Both the position numbers and the translations under genes were made by a program. Of a stretch of 64,000 nucleotides of DNA, positions 26,201-35,030 are shown in pieces. Under the pieces are notes generated by a model that saw only the letters and a program-made list of their open reading frames with translations, was not told the origin of the DNA and made no database searches. Source of the DNA: Clostridia bacterium (GTDB lineage Bacteria; Bacillota; Clostridia; TANB77; CAG-508); contig JAFXGW010000021.1 in the NCBI GenBank assembly GCA_017536685.1, positions 40,601 to 104,600 on the forward strand. The letters run 5' to 3'. How positions within the stretch are numbered: position 1 is the stretch's first letter; each line of letters starts with the position of its first letter.

Positions 26201-27792
26201 TCTACGTTTAAATTTTTCTTCATTATACTTATTCTTGATAAGTGATACATCTTTTTAACAATTTCATCTTTACATTGTTTTATTAGAAAATTGTTTATTT
26301 TTACATCACCACTTCTATCTAATATTTGCTCCCACCACTCTTCTATCAGCTTATTTGTTGTATAACAATTATCATAATTCTTACTTTTATCTAATTTTGT
26401 CCATATAAATAAGTTACTTGGTATTTCTAGTAATTCATTCAACTTTTTACTATTGTTTTCGTATTGTTTACCAACAACTCCTTTTACAACTTCTTTTGAA
26501 AACTTATCTACTTGTATTTCTTGCCATCCTTTTTCTTCCTCAGTAAATAAAGATTTTATATTATTATCATTTTTTAAATCATAAGATCTACAAACAAGAA
26601 TAATTGATATTTTATTTTCTCTTTTAATATTTATATTTTTAACTTCATCAATTAACTCTCTACAAACCAATAAAGACTCTATGGAGTTAGCCTGCGTCCA
26701 TCTTAATGCATCTAATTGATCTAATACTATCACTGCCTTTTTATCTTTAGAAATACTATCTATACAATAGCTTATAGAAGTTGGTAATCCCAAACTTTTC
26801 CCCCATTCTATAGTATTCTTTCCTGGAAGCCTCTTATCTAATTTAATAGCAATATATGGTATATTATTTTTTTTACAATCATCTACAATGAGTTGTACTA
26901 TTCCACTTTTTCCAAATCCTGCTTTTCCATTAATAATAAATGATTTTCCGTCATTTATTAATTCTTTACATTTTAGATATTCATCTCTTTCTATTATTTC
27001 ATTATCAATTGGGATAAAAAACATATCAAATTCATTATTTAACACATCTATTCTAGGTGCAATTCTATCATCAAAAGCTAAATTCCTTAATTTGATATCT
27101 TTTGTATCAAGATACCTCTTAATTCCTATCAAATTTATAGCTTTTCCCCAATTATCACCATTAATTACAAAGTCTAATATTGCATTATATACAATATTTT
27201 CGTCTCCACAAAATAAATATTTAATCATTGGCTTAATTAAAATATTTTTCAGCTCAGTATCTGGAATTTGATGGTAATATGTTCTTTTTAGATAATCTAG
27301 CGATTTTATTTTATCAACTTCATTTGTAATATCTAATTTCATTCCCTTACAATAATCCAAATAAAACTTTTTAGTTTCTTCGTTTGCCTTTAATATTTGA
27401 TTTTGATAAAAATCATCAGCATCTCCCGAGGAATTATTGGCCATATTTATAAGATCTTCTAATAATATAAAAGATATAGGTGAAACAATACTGACAGAAA
27501 TATTTGAATCTCTTTCTAATTGAATTTTCCAATTTTTTAAAATCGAATATTTATTAATTGCCCCAATTGTCCATTCGTCATTATTTACATTTCTCCCTTT
27601 GCATTGTTGTGCTTCTCTTGCTCCATTATTATTTACAACCCATATATCAGTACCAATTTCATCATCGCCTACCGCTTCTAAAGTTGCGCTATAAATTTCT
27701 TCATTTATAACTCTTAAAATCTGATATATAAAATAATTTGTTTCATATTTATTTCCAGCTTTATCCGTTCTTCCTCCGCCTTGATATGCCAT
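23254..27792 (-). CDS. Avs-like STAND NTPase with N-terminal PD-(D/E)xK nuclease
   Basis: A 1512-residue protein. Residues 1-130 look like a Cap4/Mrr-type nuclease: GNKYET (Glu 17), GTDIWV (Asp 49) and QQCKG (Gln 63, Lys 65) form a PD-(D/E)xK-like site. The STAND NTPase has Walker A GKAGFGKSG (289-297) and Walker B AVIVLDQLDAL (353-363). The rest (about 550-1512) is helical, repeat-like and suited to target sensing. This is the architecture of the AVAST/Avs antiphage sensors, which recognise conserved phage proteins and then degrade DNA. An SD (GGAGG) precedes the ATG. The Avs subtype cannot be fixed by eye. Confidence 0.83.
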   Translation of the reverse strand: MAYQGGGRTDKAGNKYETNYFIYQILRVINEEIYSATLEAVGDDEIGTDIWVVNNNGAREAQQCKGRNVNNDEWTIGAINKYSILKNWKIQLERDSNISVSIVSPISFILLEDLINMANNSSGDADDFYQNQILKANEETKKFYLDYCKGMKLDITNEVDKIKSLDYLKRTYYHQIPDTELKNILIKPMIKYLFCGDENIVYNAILDFVINGDNWGKAINLIGIKRYLDTKDIKLRNLAFDDRIAPRIDVLNNEFDMFFIPIDNEIIERDEYLKCKELINDGKSFIINGKAGFGKSGIVQLIVDDCKKNNIPYIAIKLDKRLPGKNTIEWGKSLGLPTSISYCIDSISKDKKAVIVLDQLDALRWTQANSIESLLVCRELIDEVKNINIKRENKISIILVCRSYDLKNDNNIKSLFTEEEKGWQEIQVDKFSKEVVKGVVGKQYENNSKKLNELLEIPSNLFIWTKLDKSKNYDNCYTTNKLIEEWWEQILDRSGDVKINNFLIKQCKDEIVKKMYHLSRISIMKKNLNVDENALKYLSSSGFLFVEGQTVSFTHQRILDYFLETEMINMYHENKTIEEIVGNIEQQIPSRRYQIQMFLEDLLDYNTKDFIDVGKKLLYSNNIRFYIKYVFFEVLGQVDAIDNEIEKFILEFYNNENFGKYIINNVVRSNLNYVKILLKNGILDEWIEEITKIDKCISLLRSVENKYDVEVAKFLEKHLFKDEEKDKKIYECFSFDINSEIDEMFQLRMKIYEKYPELSEDYIDFKSLFKNNEIRAIKLIKFLLDYRISNKNKSLYRYEEDLLTEESDIIIKKDEEIIKMLLPCIPKEIDPYWGKWTGRHKYSLGIERAAINIIKKANNNLIKKSPEKFWNIYEEYMGQNYPIFNEFILEGLGKMPIRDSDRIIEYMCEDFENNIFDTSSGNGDRLMLTKKILCTHTASCSESNFKRIENEIYYFCGKDAKELYKDIRTYKMNYTCRRMPWDWWGNLQVELIPFLAEERVSKKTKELLNVLKRRFVDGSNYYKYSDGHSGSVRSPIEGKKLSDKEWIKLLSNTDLKTKERHKWKEVKGGFIESSLREFSSSFSSAVSKDTIKMIDLVLTKGNTILEEYIESLYSGIHSSEKIDDIPNELIEKIFERYPCDNISQRALYICWIIEKKKDVNWSDKTIQILKNIAINHIDPILGKPNVTDNTDKEIKSIEMLQSNALNCTRGSAARTISHILWDKNKLLEEFKDTINKLSHDENSVVRFASLYCLYTSYYINEDWTIPIILELFEEDERFFSFWGTRRLLFGMYSKEKEKVLSIIKRAYYSELKEIKEIGALCVAEMYIVNDEFADLIEDIEKMDEIQQEYIIRMTENYFNTIEYNEKCKNIILEMNKHNCNLERFISKIFYDNDIDLERDKEFLIEITKSNSGRKSMHAILEHIEKNALSILDFSEIILGVLKSFVNGEKDSESLYFYGDELSKLVVGLYDETEGKSDEDMQKIANECLDIWDKMFENQIGIIRTLSKEILDR

Positions 27793-27961
27793 ACATCTAC
27801 CTCCATTATATTGTCGAATATATCATATTCTCAATCATCTACACTTCCATAGTCTATTTAGCTACTTCGAAAGTGTATAACATTCTTCTTTGTATATTTT
27901 TACTATTTTTCTTTTCTATATATTCTTTATTATATACACCATTTTATGAAAATTTCAATAC

Positions 27962-28005
27962 AAAAATAAAACCTAGCACAATCATTTGACCATGCTAGGC
28001 TTTAA
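27962..28005. terminator. Terminator after the 110-residue gene
   Basis: AAAACCTAGCA pairs with TGCTAGGCTTT, with A/T tails on both sides. Confidence 0.75.
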
Positions 28006-28009
28006 AAAT

Positions 28010-28342
28010 TTATCCAATTTCTGATTTTATATACTCACAAATAGCAATAACAAATCTTTTCTCTTCTTTACTTTTTGCTTTCATTTTTCCTATTTCCTTC
28101 AGCACATCAATTGTTGCTTTTTGCGCTTCTTTTTCTATATCTATTTTTTCATTTTTCAATATTGCTTCTATAAAACTTTTTATAACTTCAATTGAAATTT
28201 GTCTAATAGGAATACTTACCATATGCAATTTGTTAATATCCTGAATTATTTGATTTAATATTGCTTCTAATTCTTCTTTGGATATTATTCTTCCCAATTG
28301 AAGTAAACAAAAATCATTAAATCCTTTATTTTGTATTTCCAT
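28010..28342 (-). CDS. Hypothetical helical protein
   Basis: I do not recognise this 110-residue protein. It is predicted to be all-helical and soluble, with many Ile, Glu and Lys. It stands alone, with a terminator directly after its stop and the nuclease-STAND gene downstream of that. Nothing in the sequence shows its function; location inside the defence island is the only hint. Confidence 0.55.
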   Translation of the reverse strand: MEIQNKGFNDFCLLQLGRIISKEELEAILNQIIQDINKLHMVSIPIRQISIEVIKSFIEAILKNEKIDIEKEAQKATIDVLKEIGKMKAKSKEEKRFVIAICEYIKSEIG

Positions 28343-28506
28343 AACTTATTCTCCATTTTTTTACATTTTAATTTGGTTATTATATAATTTTATTTTTAGA
28401 AAATCAAGCATTTTTAACTTTAGAAATTATTTTTTCTCACAAATTTACCACTCTACAAATGAATTTCACATTTTCTAAACATAGCTCCTGTTACTCTTAA
28501 ATTAAT

Positions 28507-28537
28507 AAAACGCTGAGAACTAATTCTCTGCGTTTTT
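28507..28537. terminator. Terminator of the 139-residue gene
   Basis: AAAACGCTGAGAA pairs, with one mismatch, with TTCTCTGCGTTTT. Confidence 0.75.
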
Positions 28538-28939
28538 ATATTTTTTTAATAGTATTAAATTATTCTCAAAAAATCCTATTATTTGATTTCCTATTTGCGT
28601 ACATTCTTTTAGTTTCATTTCATTAATTTCGTTATTCGAAATTAATGTTTTAATTAAAATAAACTGTTTATTCCATTCCTTTATCTCTTTATAAAATTCC
28701 ATAGTAAAATGTGTTTTTATAAATCCTTCTTGTTCACTATTATCAATCAATTTATTTAAATTTTCTTCTAACTCATTTTTGGCATATTCTAAATGCAATT
28801 GTTCACACAAATACTCAATCAATTTACACAATATCATATTTTCTATATATAAACTTTCTATATAAAATTCATTAAATATTGCTAATTTTAGTTTTCTTTT
28901 TAATTTATTATATTCTATATCAAACATTTTATAACTCAT
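28520..28939 (-). CDS. Hypothetical helical protein
   Basis: A 139-residue, all-helical, charged protein with no membrane segment and no recognised family. The C-terminal codons run into the stem of the following terminator. Its start overlaps the last codons of a decayed GNAT gene by about 10 nt, and no strong ribosome site is visible, so it may have been translationally coupled to that gene. A second Met at residue 5 is an alternative start. Confidence 0.5.
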   Translation of the reverse strand: MSYKMFDIEYNKLKRKLKLAIFNEFYIESLYIENMILCKLIEYLCEQLHLEYAKNELEENLNKLIDNSEQEGFIKTHFTMEFYKEIKEWNKQFILIKTLISNNEINEMKLKECTQIGNQIIGFFENNLILLKKYKNAEN

Positions 28940-29291
28940 TCTTTATATTACTATAATCTTCTTTATTAACTTCATACCACAAATATTCGTCAATTTGACA
29001 TTGAGTATATCCCTTTACTTCTGTTCCTTTCATGTTAACTCTTTTATATCCATTTTATCATAAAATTTTACAGCACGAGCATTAATTGGATTAACACACC
29101 AGAAAATTCTATTTAACTTTAGTTCTTCAAAGCCTATTTTTATAACTTATTTCATACCATAGGCTGAATATCCGTTTCCCATTGCTACTTTTCTAATTGT
29201 AATAGCAAATTCTGCCTCATTATTTTCTATATTCTTTTAATAAACTGTCCTCATATAATTATCTACAATTGCTAAATTCTTTTTTTCTTGT
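28930..29291 (-). pseudogene. Decayed GNAT (RimJ/RimL-type) acetyltransferase
   Basis: The minus strand reads, with interruptions, AITIRKVAMGNGYSAYGMK, stop, VIKIGFEELKLNRIFWCVNP, NARAVKFYDKM and then, in another frame, MKGTEVKGYTQCQIDEY. This is the C-terminal half of a GNAT N-acetyltransferase: the acetyl-CoA-binding loop region, the LNRI strand and the N.RA..FY.K helix. Two in-frame stops and one frameshift are present and the 5' half is missing. It is the end of gene decay between the defence island and the polysaccharide operon. Confidence 0.8.
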
Positions 29292-29311
29292 ATCAGTAGA
29301 TAAAATTTTAA

Positions 29312-30634
29312 CTATCTGTTTTTTAATTTAAATCTTATTTTTCCAATTAACATTTTAATTTTTGAAAATTTTCCTATAATTTTTTCACTTACTTTTATTG
29401 GTTCTGTTTCGTAGTAAAAATTTTTATAATAATATATCAAGTGTCCTGGTTCAAAATATCCACTATTATTAGAGTCCTCAATATAATTAACATGTTTTAT
29501 ATTACCTGTTTGTCTTAATAATCTTTTATACTTTTTTATCAATTTAATATTGAAGCATTCTTGTTGATACATTTTATCAGGAAAAGTATATTGGTTATCT
29601 TGTATAAACTTCTTCATATTTTCATTATATATAATCAAAAAAGTTCCATTACCTAATGGAACTGGTAAAATAGATATATATGAGTCTATATATACTGCAT
29701 CCAAATTTTTCATTATATTTATATCTTTTTGCATAGAATTAAAATTATATGTTTTATTAATTATTATCATTTTTTGTTTATCATTTGCAAATAACATATT
29801 ATGTGGAATCGTTCCTGCAACCCCAACAACAACTTCACTATTTCTTATGTAGCTTATTTGCTCGTCAAGAGTACATTTTTCTGGAGCAATTATTTTATAT
29901 CCATTTTTTTGAAATAAATCAATTAATAAGTCTTCTCCAATTTCACTTTCTTGTGCCTTATACCAAGAATTTCTTGAAAAATATACTCCATTTATTTTTT
30001 CATTTTTTATATTAACCGATTCACATACTTTATCAAAAACTTTTAAATATTTTTCTGAGTAATATTTATTAGTAAAATATGAAACTTGAGGAACAATTAT
30101 TTTTTCAAAACATGTCGGTTTATTAATAAACTTAATATTTTCCAAATTAATCCCCAATAGTTCTAAAAATCTTTTAATATTTTTTATTAATTCAAAACGT
30201 TGATTTTCTTTTACAACAAAAATATAATCTACATCTTCTCTATTTTCTAACACATACCATAGCCTTGTTGAAAAATCTACCAGAAAATGTCCCCAGTGAT
30301 TTGTGATATACCCTAAATATATTGATTTCTTTTTCGAATATTCAATATCATTCTTATTAAACTCATACTTGCCACCAAAGACATTTATTTCTTCATCATT
30401 AACATTTGAAAGAAATCTCCCTCTAGAATAGATTCCAGAAGATTTTACATATTTATCGTCTTTATCAATTACTCCTCCTAATCCAAACAATCTAATATCA
30501 TCGTTTTTAGCTGGTAATACAACTGCATTATCTAATTCTATATACTCTATATTGTCAACTTTATCTAATCTTTTTTCATATATTCTTGAATATCTATCTT
30601 TATTAAAATCGTATAAATAATCTATATTTATCAT
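29312..30634 (-). CDS. Glycosyltransferase family 61 protein
   Basis: A 440-residue glycosyltransferase of the GT61 (DUF563) type. Seen signatures include SIYLGYITNHWGHFLVDFST (about 105-124), where HWGHFL is the family core, and VVGVAGTIPHNMLFAN near residue 275. It is cytoplasmic, adding a sugar during repeat-unit assembly of a surface polysaccharide. It is the last gene of the leftward operon that starts at 42.8 kb, 8 nt after the FrhB-like gene. The sugar is unknown. Confidence 0.8.
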   Translation of the reverse strand: MINIDYLYDFNKDRYSRIYEKRLDKVDNIEYIELDNAVVLPAKNDDIRLFGLGGVIDKDDKYVKSSGIYSRGRFLSNVNDEEINVFGGKYEFNKNDIEYSKKKSIYLGYITNHWGHFLVDFSTRLWYVLENREDVDYIFVVKENQRFELIKNIKRFLELLGINLENIKFINKPTCFEKIIVPQVSYFTNKYYSEKYLKVFDKVCESVNIKNEKINGVYFSRNSWYKAQESEIGEDLLIDLFQKNGYKIIAPEKCTLDEQISYIRNSEVVVGVAGTIPHNMLFANDKQKMIIINKTYNFNSMQKDINIMKNLDAVYIDSYISILPVPLGNGTFLIIYNENMKKFIQDNQYTFPDKMYQQECFNIKLIKKYKRLLRQTGNIKHVNYIEDSNNSGYFEPGHLIYYYKNFYYETEPIKVSEKIIGKFSKIKMLIGKIRFKLKNR

Positions 30635-30642
30635 TTTACAGT

Positions 30643-31809
30643 TTATTTTATCCTTCCTTTTATTATTCTTTTTAATGTTCCGAAAAAAATTTTAAAATTT
30701 GTTTTTATAGAAATGTTTTTAGAATATTTTAGCAAAGAGAGCATATTATAATTCGGAACTTTTTTTAACATCAATTTCATCGCTAAAATACTAGCAAACA
30801 TTGATGATTTTCGCATATATTGTCCCGGTTGCATGTATTTCAAACAATCTAATGAATCTAATTTTTCTAGTTGAATTTCACCTTCATTGAATAATTTTTT
30901 TAATAAGTTGTTCCCTTTTTCTGTTCTAGCTAAAATAATATTTCTACCATCAGACTCTTCAAAAGAAGGCTTATTATCCTTTAAATACCATCCATCTCCG
31001 CAACTTATATCTGCAGCTTCTCCAACACCTTCCCAACAAAAACGACAAATATTTTGTATATCTCTACCTAAAACTTTTCCCCATGATTCCTCATATTCAA
31101 TAGTGGATACCTCTCCCTTATTAGTTATTCCCGTTGTTTTTCCTGGCCATCCATTACCACGATATGTGAAATGTTTCAATTCATTTTCATCTATGTTCAT
31201 TCTTTCCATAAGTTTAGAATTTGCTTGTTTAGATGGAGTTCCTGCGCAAAAAAATGTAAATAAGTATATAATATTTTCATATTCTTTATGCAAATTGATA
31301 TATTCTCTCAAAACCCTTATATCACAAGGTTTCCCTATAACTGCATATTTTTTAGAAAACTCAATTTTTTTTAGTATATCAATTAGCGATGCTGAAGCTG
31401 TATATCTAGATCCACAACAATTTATTACTTCATTTTCATTTGTATTCCAAACTGTTTCCGTTGTTAAAGGATTATTTTTATTTACTTTTACTTGAATTAC
31501 ACAGTCAATTTCTTTTTTTCTTAAAAGATAACAAGCTAATGCGGTTAAAATTCCCCCAGATGACGCTTTCTTTCGTATGTTTTCATCAGTAGAATAACCA
31601 AAATAAGCCTCTTTTATTTCACCCCAAAGTCCTTTATTAGTTGACTTTACCATCGAATTGCAATAGCAAACAGATTTATCAAATTCTTGTGAATCTAATT
31701 CTTTACATGGTCTGAAGTAACCTTTCTCGTCAATCATTCCTTCTAAAAAGTTATTACATAATCCACATCCACAACAATATTTTTCTTCCAAATTGCTTAG
31801 TTTAGCCAT
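30643..31809 (-). CDS. FrhB-like (coenzyme F420 hydrogenase beta-subunit family) Fe-S protein
   Basis: A 388-residue protein with an N-terminal ferredoxin-like cluster motif (CCGCGLCNNF, residues 12-21) and the FrhB C-terminal domain (KKASSGGILTALACYLL, AVIGKPCDIRVLR, FCAGTPS, DISCGDGWYL). In polysaccharide loci such proteins commonly sit beside pyruvyl transferases, as here (14 nt away), but their reaction there is not established. It is unlikely to be a hydrogenase subunit. Likely a flavin/Fe-S redox enzyme acting on a sugar or on the pyruvylation pathway; this is inference. Confidence 0.82.
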   Translation of the reverse strand: MAKLSNLEEKYCCGCGLCNNFLEGMIDEKGYFRPCKELDSQEFDKSVCYCNSMVKSTNKGLWGEIKEAYFGYSTDENIRKKASSGGILTALACYLLRKKEIDCVIQVKVNKNNPLTTETVWNTNENEVINCCGSRYTASASLIDILKKIEFSKKYAVIGKPCDIRVLREYINLHKEYENIIYLFTFFCAGTPSKQANSKLMERMNIDENELKHFTYRGNGWPGKTTGITNKGEVSTIEYEESWGKVLGRDIQNICRFCWEGVGEAADISCGDGWYLKDNKPSFEESDGRNIILARTEKGNNLLKKLFNEGEIQLEKLDSLDCLKYMQPGQYMRKSSMFASILAMKLMLKKVPNYNMLSLLKYSKNISIKTNFKIFFGTLKRIIKGRIK

Positions 31810-31822
31810 AATTCCTCCAATT

Positions 31823-33019
31823 TTATTTTTTGTTTAACATCATAACTTTAACTAATGATTCTTTATAATTTGCCAAGTTTTCTGTATATACTTTTTTAGC
31901 ATTATCTAATCCTACTTTTAAATCAGAAATACTGTTTTTATATTCAAAAAATGTTTCAATCGCTTTTTGTAAAGTTATATCAGCTTTAGCATCTATATAA
32001 TATTTATATCCTAAAGTATCATAAAGACCATTAAATTTTCTACTATATGCCACCGGAATTACTGGAACTCCACTTGAAGTTGCAGCAATAGTTGCATGCA
32101 TTCTTGCACCAGAAAAAAGATTCATTCCTGATATATAACTTTTGGCTTCCATTGCTGATTCAAATTTAGGAGCAATAATAGTATTAGGAAATTCTTCATG
32201 TAATTTTTTACATACTGTATAATCATCATCTACACCATTATTATTTTCAATAACATGTGCTATTAAATGTATTTGTACTTTGTTATCTTCTGACAATTTT
32301 CTTAATAATTCATCGATAAATTCCTTATACGAAAAACTCAATTTAAAGTAATTATCATGATTATAACCACCATTATATAATAAACCAGAAACATTAATTC
32401 CTATATTAAATTTGCCATTATCAATAGATTTCATTTCAAATGGTAATGCAAACGCTACATCGATTACTTGAATTGTTTTATCTTTTAGTCCTAATTTTTT
32501 ACAACATTCAAAAGATCGATTATCCCTAGCATAAATTACTTGTAATTTTTTTAATGTTGATTTTGCAATCATATTACCGATTTTAGAATTAAATGGTCCT
32601 ATTGTTTGTGGTGCAAAAAATACATTTGTATTTTTCTTTTTGCATCCAAAAACAGGTAATGACTCAGCTAATAATCTTATTAATCCATAGTTATCTGTAT
32701 ATCCATCTCCACCACATAAATCAATAACAAAATCCAAATCTTCAAATGCTTTGGTTTTACTCAATAATGTTGGATTTTTTAAAATTGGTTTTAGTCGTGG
32801 ATATGTTCTATAGCTAAATTTATTTTTTGTAAATCCTTTTAAAGAAGTAAATTCTTCTAAATTTATTTCTTCTTTAGGTTCAGCTAGAATCACTACATAT
32901 TCTACATCAACATCGTATTCTTCAAATACCTCATCCATTAATTTTAAATTTGAAATAGCTAATGCTGAGCAACCTAAATTGTAATCTTTAATTAAATGTG
33001 AAATTAATCCAATTTTCAT
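31823..33019 (-). CDS. Polysaccharide pyruvyl transferase family protein
   Basis: A 398-residue enzyme of the polysaccharide pyruvyl transferase family (CsaB/WcaK-like), which adds ketal-linked pyruvate from PEP to sugars of a surface polymer. Typical segments are IDLCGGDGYTDNYG, FFAPQTIGPFNS, VIYARDNRSFECCKKLG and GARMHATIAATSSGVPVIP, the last being the conserved C-terminal RxH region. It lies between the flippase and the FrhB-like gene with spacings of about 12 nt. Pyruvylation would give the polymer negative charge. Confidence 0.88.
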   Translation of the reverse strand: MKIGLISHLIKDYNLGCSALAISNLKLMDEVFEEYDVDVEYVVILAEPKEEINLEEFTSLKGFTKNKFSYRTYPRLKPILKNPTLLSKTKAFEDLDFVIDLCGGDGYTDNYGLIRLLAESLPVFGCKKKNTNVFFAPQTIGPFNSKIGNMIAKSTLKKLQVIYARDNRSFECCKKLGLKDKTIQVIDVAFALPFEMKSIDNGKFNIGINVSGLLYNGGYNHDNYFKLSFSYKEFIDELLRKLSEDNKVQIHLIAHVIENNNGVDDDYTVCKKLHEEFPNTIIAPKFESAMEAKSYISGMNLFSGARMHATIAATSSGVPVIPVAYSRKFNGLYDTLGYKYYIDAKADITLQKAIETFFEYKNSISDLKVGLDNAKKVYTENLANYKESLVKVMMLNKK

Positions 33020-33031
33020 ATTATTCTCCTT

Positions 33032-34411
33032 TTAACTTTTTAAATACATTTTTATTTTATCTTTTTCTTTTATTAATATAGTCATCATATATATAGCAAA
33101 AATTCCCCATCTAACAATTATATTATTCATCCATATATGATACATTATAGTAATAATTCCTATTGTTACTATTGGATTTATTATATCTTTTATTGGGAAT
33201 ATATTTTTTTCTAATTTATATGTACATTTTGCATGCAATATTAGTGCAACTAAATATGCAATAACAGTTGTATACGCTGCTGCTACATATCCATATTTTG
33301 GAATAAATAAAAAATTTAAAATTACATTAACTACTGCAGCAATTATAGTATTTACAGTAATAACTAGTGTTTTTTTATAATAATGTTCTACATTAACATG
33401 TAATGAATACATAAAAACAAAATAATTTGCCAAAACTATCGGTGGAATTATATTTATTCCTTCCCAATATTCTTTTGAAGCTAAAATCTTTAATATTTCT
33501 GGTCCAACAAGTATCAAGCCAACCATTGCACAAGTTATTAGTTTTATATAGTCTAAAGCTTTATCATTAATTTCCTCAATGCTGTTCTTCTCAATTTTGC
33601 TCATAAACCATGGAACCCAAACACCTTCTAATGCTGTAGTTATTACTGTAGCAATCATTCCAAAGTTATAAACCAAACTATATATTCCAGTTTCAGACGA
33701 ACTAGCTAAAACTGTAATCATAGTCCTATCTGATTGCGATAAAACATTCAATGCAATTCCATGTAATACTAATGGCAACGAAAGTGTTAATCCATACTTT
33801 AAATATTTTTTATTTATCAATGGCTTCTGTTTTTTATATACACAACACATTATAACAATTCCAAATAGAATATGCGTTATTAGCATTGGAATTATTCTTC
33901 CCATATATTTTTGAGACATTGGTATATATAATAAAATAATAATAGATAAAATTGCTCCAAGAAAATTAGGTAGTGACAAAAAAATAGACCTTTGTACATA
34001 TTTCAATTCCATCATTAGATATTGTTGATAATCAATTAATAACGCCCCCGCAGTTCCTTGTATTATTGCACATACTATAAGAAAAATATCCAATCTAAAA
34101 ATTTGTCCCAAAATAATAACAATTGTATTAAATACAAAACTTATAATTAATGTAAATGTTATAATAGTATTTAAAAACTCTTTTTTTTCTTCTTTAAAAT
34201 CTACAAAAGCTGTTCTTATTGACATATATAGAGCAAGACTTAGCACTACTGTAAATATGTCTACCCAAGATGTATATGTAGTTGCCAAACCATAATCACT
34301 TGTTGATAATAATCTAGTAAATATTGGAACAGTTAAAAATGCTATTCCTTTATTAAACAATGTAGAAAAGAGATATAAAATACTTGCTTTTTTTTCTTTG
34401 TTAATTTTCAT
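33032..34411 (-). CDS. Polysaccharide flippase (Wzx-like, MOP/PST family)
   Basis: A 459-residue protein with about 12-14 hydrophobic helices and the N-terminal PST signature LYLFSTLFNKGIAFLTVPIF, expected to flip undecaprenol-linked repeat units across the membrane. Start overlaps the end of the acetyltransferase gene by 11 nt, so they are coupled. With the Wzy-like protein two genes upstream this marks a Wzx/Wzy-dependent polymer. Confidence 0.9.
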   Translation of the reverse strand: MKINKEKKASILYLFSTLFNKGIAFLTVPIFTRLLSTSDYGLATTYTSWVDIFTVVLSLALYMSIRTAFVDFKEEKKEFLNTIITFTLIISFVFNTIVIILGQIFRLDIFLIVCAIIQGTAGALLIDYQQYLMMELKYVQRSIFLSLPNFLGAILSIIILLYIPMSQKYMGRIIPMLITHILFGIVIMCCVYKKQKPLINKKYLKYGLTLSLPLVLHGIALNVLSQSDRTMITVLASSSETGIYSLVYNFGMIATVITTALEGVWVPWFMSKIEKNSIEEINDKALDYIKLITCAMVGLILVGPEILKILASKEYWEGINIIPPIVLANYFVFMYSLHVNVEHYYKKTLVITVNTIIAAVVNVILNFLFIPKYGYVAAAYTTVIAYLVALILHAKCTYKLEKNIFPIKDIINPIVTIGIITIMYHIWMNNIIVRWGIFAIYMMTILIKEKDKIKMYLKS

Positions 34412-35030
34412 TTTTTATTCCTCTACAAAATTCAAGTGGTTTATCAATTAAGTTATAATATCTTAAGCATTCGTCTGGGGTATGCTCCCACCATTTTGAA
34501 TTTTCAATTTCATTAATAATCTCTTCATCAAATCTATATTTGATAATTCTTGCTGGATTACCTGCTACTACTGCATATGGAGGTACATCTTTCGTTACAA
34601 TAGAACCAGCAGCAATAACAGCACCATTTCCTATTTTTGTACATTTATTAGTTATTATTACCCCATAACCAATCCAACAATCATTTCCAATTATTAAATG
34701 CTTACGCTCAATATCTTTTACATTAGGAGAAAATTTTTTATTATAAAAATACGGCGACATTGAAACATAATTCATAGGATGATTAGCACCAAAATATCTA
34801 ATATTAGCTGCAAATGAACAATATCTTCCTATTGTAACTTTTCCACCTAAATTAAAACTTTGGTCAAAACACCCTCCATAACTATATAAGCCAACATCTA
34901 CATTATACATTTTTTGTGTAAATTTTCTGATAAACAGAGATTCTTGAAGTCCTCCTGTTCTTCTTATAATAATCCATTTTATTTTTTCTCCAATTATTGG
35001 TAATGTAACTAATCTATATATTAATTTCAT
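34401..35030 (-). CDS. Hexapeptide-repeat acyltransferase (CatB/LbH family)
   Basis: A 209-residue left-handed beta-helix acetyltransferase. The hexapeptide pattern is seen in GGKVTIGRYCSFAANI, HLIIGNDCWIGYGVIITN and IGNGAVIAAGSIVTKDVPP, ending in AVVAGNPARIIKYRF, the classical CatB/NodL tail. It probably O-acetylates a sugar of the repeat unit. ATGA overlap with the Wzy-like gene (35027-35030) shows translational coupling. Confidence 0.88.
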   Translation of the reverse strand: MKLIYRLVTLPIIGEKIKWIIIRRTGGLQESLFIRKFTQKMYNVDVGLYSYGGCFDQSFNLGGKVTIGRYCSFAANIRYFGANHPMNYVSMSPYFYNKKFSPNVKDIERKHLIIGNDCWIGYGVIITNKCTKIGNGAVIAAGSIVTKDVPPYAVVAGNPARIIKYRFDEEIINEIENSKWWEHTPDECLRYYNLIDKPLEFCRGIKNEN

